The translations under genes were made by a program, and so were the position numbers. Positions 36,230-48,070 of a DNA stretch of 64,000 bases are shown here, piece after piece (the first letter of the stretch is position 1; each line of letters starts with the position of its first letter). The notes beneath the pieces are model-generated. The model saw only the letters and a program-made list of their open reading frames with translations, did not search any database and was not told the DNA's origin. Source of the stretch: Diphasiastrum complanatum (taxonomy: Eukaryota; Streptophyta; Lycopodiopsida; Lycopodiales; Lycopodiaceae); the NCBI GenBank assembly GCA_029204225.1, contig CM055110.1, positions 44,594,749-44,658,748 on the forward strand, in the 5' to 3' direction.

Positions 36230-37798
36230 GGATAAGATGCAGTCTCAATTTGACGAAAAGTTTAAAGCTTTGGAAGAGGTGCATGCTAAGAGTAGCAACA
36301 CAATGAAAAAGTTCGCTAAGACCTTTCTTAGTCAAAAAAATGTCTGATGCTCAATTTGTGCAGGAAATCACACCATGAATGAATGTCCAACATTGAAACA
36401 ATGAATGACGAATATATTTGTCATTTGTGCAATTCTATAGGACATGAAACAACTTTTTGCTCGTTTAATCCTCAGATTATCCAGCAAAGGTATGCTAAGC
36501 TTCAATACCGGGAACCTACTACCTATAAAAGATATGATCCGAAGAACCAGGCTCAAAACTTTGGCCTAGGATTTTTTGAACGATTAGCTTTGTCTACTCC
36601 ACAAGCACAACAAGCTCCTCCTGTGAATCTAATGGAACTAGAGCCTTACAATGTTAATGAGCAATGGAATCACAATAATGATCAAGAAATTGGACCTTCA
36701 TAACAGTCTGCTATTTATGCTGCCGCGCAACAAGAAGCAGCGAGACAATGGGCCAGAGCACCACTTAAATGCTTTGCATGTGGAGAGACCCACAGAGTTG
36801 TGGAATGTCCGAACAAAGGAAAATTTGTCCCATTCTGTTGGGAATGCGGTTATGGACATTGTTACAATGATTGTCCAACAAGACCAAAACCACCATCGGT
36901 ACTGCTCCAATGAATATGATTCAAAGACCAACAACTCAGCCTACTGGACCAAGTGTACTTTTGATAGTTGTTACCAGAGCTCAGAAGTAGAAAGAAGTTC
37001 TAGTTGATCCAGTACCTACTGAATCTTTACCAACTACAGATATACCTACTACATCGGTTCGAATCTCAACTCAAAAAAGAAGAGATATCAGAATATGAGG
37101 CAGTGGATGAAACAATTGCAAGAAGAAGAGGAACTAGGAGTAGCTAAAGTAGCAGCCAAAGCCCATTCTTCACTTCTGCCGCCTACGAATTTACATAATC
37201 CACAAAAGGATGTCAATACTCAGTTGCACCATCATGAAGAACTTCAAGATGATAGAACCTAAAGCGTCACAAACGGAAATGATTGTGAATATTTTGTCTA
37301 GCAAGATGGATATTACATTGGGAGAATTTCTTAAGTTGGAGCTAGAAGCAAAAGAAGTATTAGCAGAAAAGTTAGCTCAGATTGAGCCAACAGTCTATCA
37401 TGAGCCACTTTTTTGTGCCGGCTTTTAAGAATCAAGTGAAGTGCTCAATGTAGGAGCAGCCTGAGAAAGTGAGCAATGAAACATCACCCTGCCAATACAA
37501 CATAGATAGTTTGATAAAGAAGCAGTCGTGATAGATGGGAGTTCAGGAGTCAACCTAATTTCAACAAAGCTATGCGCAAAATGGGGCCTTACAAAGATAA
37601 AACTTGCAACTTTTTCCATTAAGCTAGTTGATCAAACGATAGTCCGTCCTAAGGGAATGGTAGAAGATATACCTGTCAAGATCGTTGGAGTTCAGTTTGT
37701 CATTACTTTTGTAGTAATGGACTTACTTGATGCACCGAATGTTTATCGTGTCTTATTGGGATGCCCATGGTTACGAGTTGTGCAAGTAATCCATCGAC
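36230..37798 (+). pseudogene. Ty3/gypsy gag-protease with four zinc-knuckle boxes
   Basis: A helical part (MQSQFDEKFKALEEVHAK) is followed by CSICAGNHTMNECP near 36350, then in another frame CHLCNSIGHETTFC (from 36383), CFACGETHRVVECP and CWECGYGHCYNDCP near 36770-36870. These are two regular CX2CX4HX4C boxes and two with one residue deleted. The protease follows: VVIDGSSGVNLIS (37522-37560) with a DGS active site, the partner strand IKLVDQTIVRPKGM, and VYRVLLGCPWLR at 37740. Frameshifts and stops separate the parts. It ends at a junction with a minus-strand copia fragment near 37799. A second, inverted copy of the family is at 40640-41460. Confidence 0.8.
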
Positions 37799-39090
37799 TT
37801 TCATCGGTCCACAGACATCTGAGTGGGCAAGAACTTTCTTGGCTCTTCTTCCTTCATTCACAAATGGACTTCGATGTTGTTTGCCCTTTTGACAAGCTTT
37901 ACAGAAGTCGACGTCGAGTCTGAATATCTTCAAAACAGTGAAAATGTCTTTTTGCTCATGTCGTAGAGACTTCTCATATTCAAATGATACATTCTTATGT
38001 GCCAGAGTTGATCTTCATTTTTTGATGCATTCAGTATGCTATCAGAACTGTTGATGATCTTGGTTTGGTACATGTTACCTTCTCTGGACCCAATAGTCAA
38101 CAACATGTTTGTTCTTTTCTTAATCATCCGGCATACATTGCCATCGAACGGAACTAGAATTTCAAGATCCGCCATCTTTGAAGTGGACCTTAATGACATC
38201 TTCACCGATGATATGGCAAGCACTGTCATCACCTAGCTGAATGTATTTGTTGGTGACATTCGACTGATATTTTTGGAACCACTATTTGTGAAAGGTCTTG
38301 TGTTGTAAAGAATCCAAATACCATAAGCTATTTTTGGTTGTTTCACTTGATTTTGCCATGAAGATAGATTGATCATTATCGATCTTCAATGCTTGTGTTT
38401 TCTCTACGACATTGACTTGTTATTGATCGACATGCCTTTGCTGTTATTTCTTGTATTTTAGAATAGAGCAATATTAAATATCATGGTTTTTCTTGTATTT
38501 TAGAATAGAGCAATATTAAACATCATGGTTTGTTCACTTCTGATACTTGTAGAACTTTTGAAAATGATGTTTGCTCATTCATTCGTTGTTGATTTTGATG
38601 GTTCTTATTTTGACTCTTATTCTTATTATGCTTCTCCATGCATTTCTTTAAAAATAAGACTTAGTTTTCAAATTTATGGGTTGTTGAATCAGTCCTTACT
38701 TCGTCTTAGAGTAGCAATGGTATAATTCTTGAATGAGTTATCTTTGCTTGTGTAGGCATGATCATCACTTAGCGTTCGTGTGAAGCAAATACTTGCTTGA
38801 TAATAAGGAAATTACGGTATATAACTCTTGGACTGTAGATCCTATTGCAAATTTTTTGAAATTATTGAGATGATTAGTCATTGATCACTTTTTGACATAG
38901 GTAGTGAGAAGAATTTCTTACATAAAATCAACTTAGCATATATGTTTATAATGTCATAAAGAGTATTTCAAAACATCTCATACTTCTTTGGAAGTTTGGC
39001 TACTTAAGCCTTGATTTTAAAATTTTCAACATCGAAACAATTAATTATATAGACAACCATGAATAAAAAATTTATTGCTTTGCGGAAGCA
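37799..39090 (-). pseudogene. copia gag, protease and integrase-start remnant
   Basis: On the minus strand: a worn gag (about 39000-38600), a spacer, then LGDDSACHIIG and VIKVHFKDGG (protease and its downstream region, 38270-38180). LWHIRMYHLNMRSLYDMSKK (38010-37950) is pre-integrase, and CKACQKGKQHRSPF and HSDVCGPM (37900-37810) are the integrase HHCC zinc region. It stops abruptly at the gypsy junction. Several frameshifts; inactive. Confidence 0.75.
38447..38530. repeat. 42-bp tandem duplication
   Basis: TTTCTTGTATTTTAGAATAG plus following bases to CATGGTT is present twice (38447-38488 and 38489-38530) with a single difference (AAATATC versus AAACATC). The near identity points to a recent event inside the old copia gag. 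Confidence 0.95.
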
Positions 39091-39250
39091 TTAGATAACA
39101 CAAACATTCATCAAACAATCATCAAAATTTGAATCAATAAATTCAACAAAATAATGAGAAAGAGATAAGTACATTGAAAATGACATTATAACTAAATGCA
39201 ATAGGACTATTGAATTGAACGTAGTCTAATAGTAGTTGATATGTATATGC

Positions 39251-39253
<3 letters not shown>

Positions 39254-39326
<73 letters not shown>
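39254..39326. repeat. (GT)n microsatellite, about 36 units
   Basis: Uninterrupted TG/GT run of 73 bp. Confidence 0.97.
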
Positions 39327-39328
<2 letters not shown>

Positions 39329-40639
39329 CAAACCTAAACAACAACAATCACTATTAAACATTACATAAATAAGTCAAATCATAATGTTCTCGTATAGTTC
39401 CATATCAAACCATACATGTTACAGATCAAATCGAGGAGAATAGGCTCAATTGCATCCATCCACAATAACAACCATGTGAAAACAAGATTTACAAATATTG
39501 ACTCTTCAAAGTTGGGGTTCACATTTGGCTTGGAGAAGTTGCGCATACATTATGTTGTGCTTGTGTGGAGAATGACGCCAGAAATCAATGGCTAGAAATG
39601 AGTCTTGGCACGTTAAGGGGTCAACTTGGAATTCCGACAATGACAAGGGTTATCGATGTTGGGTTGCAAAAGAGACCTGGTTCTTTCACTTATTGGATCA
39701 GGCTGATCGTACCTTGATAGAGTGCCAACATTATGGTAAAAATACATCTTTTCAATAACAAGTGTACAACAGTGCTTGATAATCTTCAGCTGCCTCCTGG
39801 AGGCACTGAAGTGAGCCCAGGGTGAACATGACAGAGAGACCTAGGTTCTCTATGGTGATCTGGTGGACAACACATATGTAGGCCGCCTTCGAAATGAGAA
39901 GCTCAGTGGATCTCTGATATTTCTTATGACTATACTTACATTGTGTTGGATTCCCTTAAAAAAAGCTATCAAATTCCAAGAGGTTCAATGCCCTACTAGT
40001 TGGTCACAATACCATGGTCAACTCATATTCCTTAATTGTAGTCTAATGTAAGCCATGTTAGTGAAAGGTCAAATTTAGCTCTAATTCTACATATAGATTC
40101 ATTAACTAGTTTTGATGCATGTGGCTCTCCTACTTGCAAGGTCTAGGAGAAGGCTTGACTATAATATAAGTAGGGGTAGTGGACATCACTTGTGTTAGGA
40201 TCAACTAAATGATAAGATTGTTTTTTCTTGTATGAGCTATCTATTCAATTTTGATAGTATAGTTATGAGATCCATGTGTTGCAAGATCTACTCGTTAGTC
40301 AACTCGGCTTCTTTGTGTATGAGAATGTGTGTTGTCAGGGTACCAAATTGTCTTCCACGGCGTCAGGTATGGGTTCCACTACCAACCATGCCACGTTGAT
40401 CATATTCTAAGTAATTGGCATGTCCAGGGTGTATCCTTTTGGTGAGGAAGTGTTGGGTTCTGAATTTGAATCTGGTTGACACGTATGCCCAGCCATACAA
40501 TCAACTATAGCAAATGCCTCCTTCCATCACACAATATTCATCACCCTTGACTGGATTTGGGCGATCGATACTATGATATGTGGTGGAGTCGTCGTCTTCA
40601 GTCTTGGGAGTGATAGGTGTCATCGTCCAAGTGGTTGGA
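39327..40639. other. no gene recognised; probably worn gypsy internal sequence
   Basis: The minus strand continues from the gypsy protease at 40640 without a recognisable RT. No motif strong enough to name was found. Confidence 0.35.
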
Positions 40640-41460
40640 TCCAACTTAACTACCTGTTCTCTATTTTTGCCTCAGTTGTGAACCACTTGCGTGACTCTCA
40701 ACCAAGGTTTTCCAAGTAAGACTCGATAAGTAGATGGAGATTTTGGAATTCCAACACCACAAAGGTGCTCACAAATTGCACTCTCGCTATCTTTACTGGT
40801 AAACTACACCTTTTGGTCTTACACAAGACTGGTCAGCTAATTTGATTGCAAATTTTGTCAACTTTAGCCCTTGTAGAACCCTTTTTGATATAAACTAGTG
40901 GAAATTAGATTGACACCAGATTCTCCATCTACCATTGTCACTTCGTCCTCATATCGTTTATGCTTGATTGGTAGGGTGATGTTGTGTTGTTCACTCTCCC
41001 ACGCTGCTCCAATATTGAGGACGTTGCTAGTTCTCTCGTATTCGGCACAGTACAAGGGTTCCCTTGTTGTTGTTTTAGGTTTCGAGTTTAGCCATTCTGT
41101 AAGAATGCTCCTTGCTTGTGGTGCGATTCGCAGAAACTCTCCAATGTTGGTTAGTAGGCATGTGAGCAGTTTTGTTCATGGAACCTTTGGTTCCTCCATT
41201 TGGAAAGGGACATCCTGATGGTGTAAATAGTCATTTAAATTTGATCTTTGTGGCAAACCTGTTGGTGGTATCTGTACTTCTGAGGTTGGAGATACTGCAG
41301 GTTTTGCTTTGGCTTGTGCAGCTTCCTCGGCTTGTGCCTCTTGTATCCAATGGTGGATTATTTGATATTGATGTCCCTCCTCCTTGGCATTTGGATAAGG
41401 TCCCACCATAGAAGGTTGATCTTCAGCCATTGATACTAATGGTCGTGGTGATGGTGCCAC
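40640..41460 (-). pseudogene. Ty3/gypsy gag-protease fragment, inverted copy of the family at 36.2-37.8 kb
   Basis: Minus strand: a Gln/Ala/Glu-rich gag segment with QIIHHWIQEAQAEEA (41370-41330), then EPLYCAEY, VLNIGAAWESEQHNITLPI (41030-40975) and VDGESGVNLIS (40935-40905). Further on are LADQSCVRPKGV and YRVLLGKPWLRVTQVVHN (40730-40675). Each block has a counterpart in the plus-strand copy (EPLFCAGF, VLNVGAA, DGSSGVNLIS, VDQTIVRPKG, YRVLLGCPWLR). It contains frameshifts. Confidence 0.8.
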
Positions 41461-41835
41461 CCCCTTTTGCTTCTATGCTTGTGTAACTGCTAGCACATGT
41501 ATATGAGGAATAGGAAAATTTCGTGGCAGCCTTCTTGGAGTGGATGTTGGTTGAATTGTAATCAAATTTAATGGTGAACTTTGAAATTTATACATGTTGT
41601 ATAACCAACAATGCATTTAATTGTGTTGCAATGGAAAAGCATATGCAAAAAATACAAATCCAAAATACGTTTAATGGATCTCTAAGATCTTGAGCAAATT
41701 TGGATGCACATCTAGTTTTATCTACAAAATCGAAATCATCAATTTTAGCATGCTAGAATTGCATAAATCACTAAGATCTGATCATAAGCATGAAAACATA
41801 GTATGGTACTGCAGTACAATATTGTCCTTCACATG
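41461..41835. other. no gene recognised
   Basis: AT-rich junction between a gypsy fragment and a copia LTR. Confidence 0.5.
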
Positions 41836-42275
41836 TGTGAAAGAAAGGTCAATCATAAAATCAACATTCTACACATAGAAAACCAAGATATCAAGAGAAA
41901 TACAAATGAGATGGACATAGAACCAAAAGAGATGAATTCTCTACATCAAAAGAGAATACAATGATATGTTCTCCACGCTGGTACTACTATTTATGGCTTT
42001 GCAAATTTCATTTGGCCACTTGCCCTAAACTTGCCCTAAATGGTAATTTCTTGGTATCTCACCAAATGACCTAGAAATTCTAGTCTAGATGCAATGTATG
42101 AATTTTAGTCAATTAGAATGGGTACAAACTTGACCTCATCCATTTATCTACTTGACAAAAATATTACAAACACTATTTAGGCCTTTATTGACAAATATGA
42201 ACCTACTAAGTTGAGATTTCATGTTGGCCTCCAAAAATGCCAAATAACCCACAAACTAGTTGACAATTTTTCACA
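41836..42275 (-). repeat. 3' LTR of a minus-strand copia element (440 bp)
   Basis: On the minus strand the polypurine tract GAAGAGGGAG abuts TGTGAAAAATTG; the far end is CCTTTCTTTCACA, giving TGTGAA...TTCACA inverted ends. CCATAAATAGTAG (rc near 41985) is a good TATA box, followed by a T/C-rich R-U5. Confidence 0.75.
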
Positions 42276-43690
42276 CTCCCTCTTCAACTAGTTTTAGAAT
42301 AGATTTAGATAGAAATCCAAGTGATGTTCTATGCTTCATAAACAAGTCTTTTCCCAATGCTTTGGTGAAGATATCAGTCACACACTCCCTCACACTCCCT
42401 TGAAGAAACATGTTGAAGCTCCACCTCCTTTGCCATGACTTGTTCTCTCACAAAATGATAAGCCACTTCAATATGCTTGCTCCTTGCATGAAAAATAGGA
42501 TTGCTTGCCAATCTTTGGGCTGAAAGGCTATCACAAAAGATGATTGGACTCTCTGAAAAATCCAGCAAGTGAAAATCCATTACCATCTTTTTGATCCATA
42601 GGATCTCCTTTGTACAAGATGTTAGAGCTTTGTACTCGGCCTCACTAGATGACCATGAGATTGTAGCTTGTTTTTTCGACATCCAAGAGATAGCTGCATC
42701 ACCTATGAAAATAGCATGTGCACTTACAGATTTCCTATCCATTTGATCTCCAACAAAGTCCGAATCTGAAAATCCATACAAGTTAGGTGATGATCTTCCA
42801 TAAACAATGCCAAAATCTCTAGTTCCCAAGATGTATCTCAATACCCTCTTCCCTAGTTTCCAATGCTCCACACTAGGATCATGCATGAATATAGTATTGG
42901 CTTACTCTACCAACACAATATCTAAGATCGGGTCTTGTGATGGTTAGGTATATGAGTGAACCAACTAGCTCCCTATATAGAGTAATGTCCTCGAAGGATC
43001 TTTCATTACCTCTTATAGTGAGCTTTACATTTGACTCCATTGGTGTATCATAAGACTTTGCATCTACCATATGAAATCTTTTTAGAATTAGCATACTTCT
43101 CTTGACAAATGAAAGTAAATTGAGAAGTTCTAAATACTTCTATTCCATATAATGCAAAAAACGAAGATCATGGACATCAAACTCTTTTTTTAGTGCCATC
43201 TTGATATCATCAATATCTTGTTTGTTGCCTCCACTCAAAATTATATCATCCACATAGATTAGAAGAATGGTAACATCATTTCCAAAAAATTTATAGTAAA
43301 GTGAATGATCATACTCACTCATCTTGAAATTTTGAGAAAGTAAGAATGTGCTAAGGTTACCATACCAACTCCTTGGTGCTTGCTTAAGACCATACAAACT
43401 CTTTTGTAGAAAACACACATGATTAGGCTTGCCATGTGAAATGTAGCCCTCAGGTTGCTCCATAAACAACTCCTCCTCAAGATCACCGTTCAAAAATGCA
43501 TTTGCAATATCCAATTGCCATAGATCCCATCCAAAAAGTGTAGCAAGGGAAATAATGACTCGAATGCTTACCATCTTTGCCACGGTCCTCATCATAGTCA
43601 ATTCCATACTCTTGTGCATATCTTTTTGCCACCATCAAGAGACCAAGCGGAAAATGATATGTACGCATTGCTCCATGAGGAGGTTGCATT
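42276..43690 (-). pseudogene. copia RT-RNase H region, best preserved pol in the window
   Basis: RT: QLDIANAFLNGDLEEELFM and KSLYGLKQAPRSWY in one 159-codon frame (43619-43140), with the catalytic YVDDIILSGG near 43260. A frameshift then leads to a connection block with RELVGSLIYLTITRPDLRY (43094-42879). RNase H (42886-42374) has FSDSDFVGD, SISWSSSEAEY-like TISWSSSEAEY, IFCDSLSA and SKHIEVAYHFVRE. A last shift gives VTDIFTKALGKD and a stop before the polypurine tract. The upstream half (gag, protease, integrase) is missing. The few lesions suggest a younger insertion than its neighbours. Confidence 0.88.
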
Positions 43691-44329
43691 GATTGTAGAT
43701 TAGCTATTTATGGGTTGGATCCCAATTCGAATCCAAATTTCTAAATAGAATTCTGCTAGTTACTAATCATTGACTAGTCTATTGTAATTGTAGTTTGAAC
43801 TTTGTCTTTGATGTTGACTATGTCATTATGCAAATTGTTGAATTGTAATCATTGGCAATTTTTGTTTGCAAGGCCTATCACCAAAGCTCCATGAGGACGC
43901 CAAGACACAATAGGCCTCAAGCTCCCATGCTATTGAGGATGAGGAGCCTTTGGTCTCATCAACTATAGAGACTTCTAAGTCAAAAGAGTGTGTTGAGGCA
44001 AATGAAATTGGAGATTCACTCTTGCTTCTAATAGCATTATCATGCATTGTTAGTCTTGATTCAATTTCCAACAGCAGTATCGAGGCATGTCTTTATTGTC
44101 ATTAATGATAATAAGTAATTTCTATTTTCTACAAACACATGACAATCATGAACACTTCTAATGTTTGAGGATATGGTTGTCTCAAACGCCTATCTTTAAT
44201 TATTGATTTTAGTCAAAAAGATAGAAGGCTTACTTCCTCAAAGTCTTATTATTATTTAACAAGATAATCAATAGCATTTTTGTTGATAGTCATATGTTTT
44301 TTTAATTATTCTAACAACATTTCAAAGAC
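43691..44329. other. no gene recognised; perhaps the integrase-RT hinge of the copia element
   Basis: A minus-strand frame (44071-43826) rich in Ser and Glu could be the variable linker before copia RT, but it has no diagnostic motif. Confidence 0.35.
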
Positions 44330-45365
44330 ATGGAATCCTCATCCTCTAACATTAAACTTGATGAAAATTCTCTTATGAATAACTTCCATATTTTAAATTT
44401 CAAAATCAGGAGAACATTGATTGAAAAAGAATCATGAAAGTTGTCAAAAGTTCAAAAGTAAAACCCATATTGACTTTGCAACAATTACAAGATGAAAGCA
44501 AAGGGACATCAAAGAAAGCCCTTGCTCTAATTGCCCTAAATCTTAGGGATTCTCAAATCTCTCATGTTAATCATTGCATCACTTCCAAACAGTCATGGGA
44601 CAATATCATAGATCCTTATGAGACACAAGATGTCACCACCATATTGTTTCTGAGACAAATTCTTTTCTTATAGAATGTTGAAAAGTACAATCATTAGCAA
44701 TAACGTTAATCATGACAAAAAATCCACTTGGCAGCAATTGGATCACCCATAGCTGAAGTTGATGTTGTAAACATTGTTATTAAACATATTTAATCATATT
44801 AGTATCGTGTCATGTTAATTTCCACTCAACCAAATAATGTTAATTCCATTCTCATTCCAAGAGAAACAAGGCTAATGGTTCACAATATGATAATTGGCTC
44901 TTTACACCACCAAAAAAAACTTCAGCAAATTCTTCACAAGCCAAAAAACAAACAATCTTCTATTGACGTGCAAACAAATAAAAAATCTCACGAAAAAGAA
45001 AGGAGTTTTTGCCAAGAAGGCAAACAAAAAATAGCAATAGAAAAACATTGCAACAAACAATCCATATTTTTCTAATGCAATTGTTGCACAAAAATTGTTC
45101 ATGACTAAATTTTTAGCATTAACAAATCATGACTATTGGTACGTTGATTATGAGACTACCCAACATATGACTCGCAAGAAAGATTGGTTCAAGAGTTTTG
45201 CAAATTCAAAACATGAGTAGACTCAAGTTCCCACATCAAATAAATAGCATGTCAAGGAAAAATGCGTTTTTTTTTTCAAGAAAATACTTTCAAAACTATC
45301 AGTAATGTATTACATGTTCCAAATCTGATTAAGAATTTGCTATCTGTAAGCTTTACAACCACACA
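44330..45365 (+). pseudogene. copia gag-protease remnant
   Basis: ATG at 44330 gives a gag start (MESSSSNIKLDEN, then NFHILNFKIRRTLIEKES). A frameshift follows into LTLQQLQDESKGTSKKALAL and SKQSWDNIIDPYE (44434-44673). After a lysine-rich stretch, YWYVDYETTQHMTRKKDWF (45133-45190) is the protease start with DSGA replaced by DYET, and ISNVLHVPNLIKNLLSVS (45300-45355) is the pre-integrase region. Sequence similarity ends there. Confidence 0.75.
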
Positions 45366-46120
45366 ATCCTTGGAGTAAAAACAAGCACCCAAGCGTATTG
45401 GTTGTGACACGAACCACCTAACGAACAATTAGACTCCCCCGAGCCAATATCCATCCAAGATATTACAATAACTAGAGCATAGAACCCTCAAACAATCCAC
45501 AATACTCACAATATGTCAAAATGGGAGAAGTGATGGTATACTTATGCTTTCTGAAACCCTAACCTCCATACGACATGCAAATTCACCATTCAAGAGCCTT
45601 CCCTTTCATGCATAGCTACAATCTCTAACTATAGACATCCTGCCAACTACTAACACTTCTGCATGAGGCAAGGCCTTAACCAAATAGGGTCCACAACCTA
45701 TCTCGTGAGTATATCTTTTCGTACAAAGTTTGGAGTCATGTCTATTGAAATTTCTATGAACAAGCATATATGTGGCATCAAACATTTGGGCATCTCCGAG
45801 AAAGTGTAGCTATTTGAACCTAGCAATTTTCCTGAATTAATACTTGGAAAAAGGCCAAAAGTTCTATTAGATGGGTTCCCTAAGCAATAATGGATACCTC
45901 ATGCATATTATGCCCATTTTTAGATAAATTAAAAAGCAAAAAATATGCGTGTTATTTTCAAAGGCAAATTTTGCACTTTTTTTTTCTGCATGTATGTGCC
46001 CGTCCGTATGAGTTCCATGCAACTGCCATGTGGCACATTTGTGTTGATTAGTCAAAGTCAAACCTGCCTATTATGCTTCGTAATGTGCTTCTGAAAAAAT
46101 TTCAGGTATCCATTACACAA
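45366..46120. other. no gene recognised
   Basis: Mixed AT-rich sequence; only short unsupported open frames. Confidence 0.5.
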
Positions 46121-46242
46121 TGGAAGGAGCCGGGCAAAGGCCATTTTGCCCGATTCGACTTTCCAAAAAAATTTAGGCTCAGCCGCCCAAATTTTTTTGG
46201 AAATCCTTACCGGGCAAAATGGCCTCTGCCCGACACCTTCCA
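46121..46242. repeat. foldback hairpin with about 54-bp arms (MITE-like)
   Basis: Arms 46121-46174 and 46189-46242 are inverted copies with a few mismatches and a 14-bp loop. They begin TGGAAGG(A/T)G and contain GGCCATTTTGCCCG and TTCCAAAAAAATTT. Such a structure could form a long RNA stem. Its origin (foldback transposon or MITE) is inferred from shape only. Confidence 0.85.
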
Positions 46243-47140
46243 TGATACATAAGTGTTTTGTTCACATCATTTCTTAGGCCTAGCATGTGATTTGAATCAC
46301 TTCACAACTTTTTCTCCTATTTTTAGAACCTAAAAAAATTTATGTATCATGGTGCTATTCAAATTTCTACAACCATAAAAAAAATTCAAAGACTACTCAA
46401 AAGCTCTTGATTCCAGTAAATCCCAAAATGCCACATAGTATTGTATATGATTTTCATTGCATGTGTCTCCACCGTTGTATGTACCTACATTGCACGTGCA
46501 GGTGACTAGGATCCAACTCTTAGGATTAGAGTCTTTGGATCTGATTGAGTCCAATAGGGGTGTTTGCATTTTTTAGGTTTTTTTATTCAATTCTTGTGAG
46601 CCTTAATCTTTGTGATCCAAGCAAGCAAAGTCTATTTTTCAAGGTGACCAGATTTTGGAGAAGATTGACTCTAAGATTTGTGAGTAAGATCTTTCTAGAT
46701 TTTTGATTTGTTCAAATCTAGTTTCTTAAGGGTCACAAAATCAATTTGTAGTGTCATTTCACATGTTAGTGTTGCTCAAAGCCTGCATGCATCTACAGTT
46801 GGGTGGAGAGTGATTACCAAGACTTTATTGTACTGTTTTGCAAACCTTGGTGGGTGTTGTTTCAACTTACTCTAAAGCTAGATCAATACACCCATAGACA
46901 AAAGTTGCAATGTCCCATACGATTATAGCCCAATCCACAAAAGGGAGATGCCTTGCTTGGATCACATAGGCTCTATAATGCGTTCAGGCCGCAACCAGTA
47001 GATAGCACAATTGGGCCACGTGTGCCCTAAAACTTCATCAACGGGCAGCTGACAGGCAGTTAAAGGGACGACGGGGGCAATTGAACGGGCAAGGGCAACT
47101 TCCAGAATTTTCGTGACCTAGAAAGTTCTAGAGAGAGAAC
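46243..47140. other. no gene recognised
   Basis: Intergenic sequence between the hairpin and the GA array. 47020-47100 is GC-richer, with GGGCA words echoing the hairpin. Confidence 0.5.
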
Positions 47141-47216
47141 TCTACCGATGGATCGAGAGAGAGAGAAAGAAAGAGAGATAACCTAGAGAGAGAGAGAGAG
47201 AAACCAGCGATGGTTG

Positions 47217-47260
<44 letters not shown>

Positions 47261-47419
47261 GAGGAGGAGCATGATCGGGAGAGAGAGAGAGAGAGAGCGA
47301 GGAGCAACAGGAGGATGGCTGATCCGCAAAGAGAGAGAGAGAGAGGTTATGAGAGCACGATCTCGAGTGACAGGGAGAGATGTTCAGGTGTTCATGCAAT
47401 AGAGAGAGCGAAAGGGAGA

Positions 47420-47487
<68 letters not shown>

Positions 47488-47556
47488 TATGAGAGCACGA
47501 TCTCGAGTGACAGAGGGAGAGATGTTCAGGTGTTCATGCAATAGAGAGAGCGGAAG

Positions 47557-47648
<92 letters not shown>

Positions 47649-47839
47649 GCGTGATTGAGAGAGAGTAAGTGGTTGCCTTCCTTATAAGGAGAGAGGGATA
47701 TCTGATCGCTGTGAGGTGGAGGAACGCACATACAACTATTTTTCTACAATTTCTTGGCGCAACAAATCGCTGTGAGAGAACGTATGCTCTTGAGTGAGAA
47801 AGCGAGCGGAGCAACTAGAGGGGATAGGTGGAGGGGACA

Positions 47840-47906
<67 letters not shown>

Positions 47907-47995
47907 GCGCAGCAACAGCTGGAGAGGACATGTGAGAGAGAGCGAAGCAATTGGAGACAGGTGAGAGACAGAGAAAGTGAGGAGCTGAGGAGACA

Positions 47996-48048
<53 letters not shown>

Positions 48049-48070
48049 TGGTGAGAGAGAGGGAAAAGAG
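47141..48070. repeat. dense (GA)n microsatellite array with a duplicated 80-bp spacer
   Basis: At least seven GA runs, the longest at 47421-47484, 47563-47643, 47843-47896 and 47999-48046, separated by short unique pieces. The spacer GGTTATGAGAGCACGATCTC... through ATAGAGAGAGCG is present at 47341-47420 and again at 47481-47562, so the array grew partly by duplication of a 140-bp unit. It is downstream of ATG1. Confidence 0.95.
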
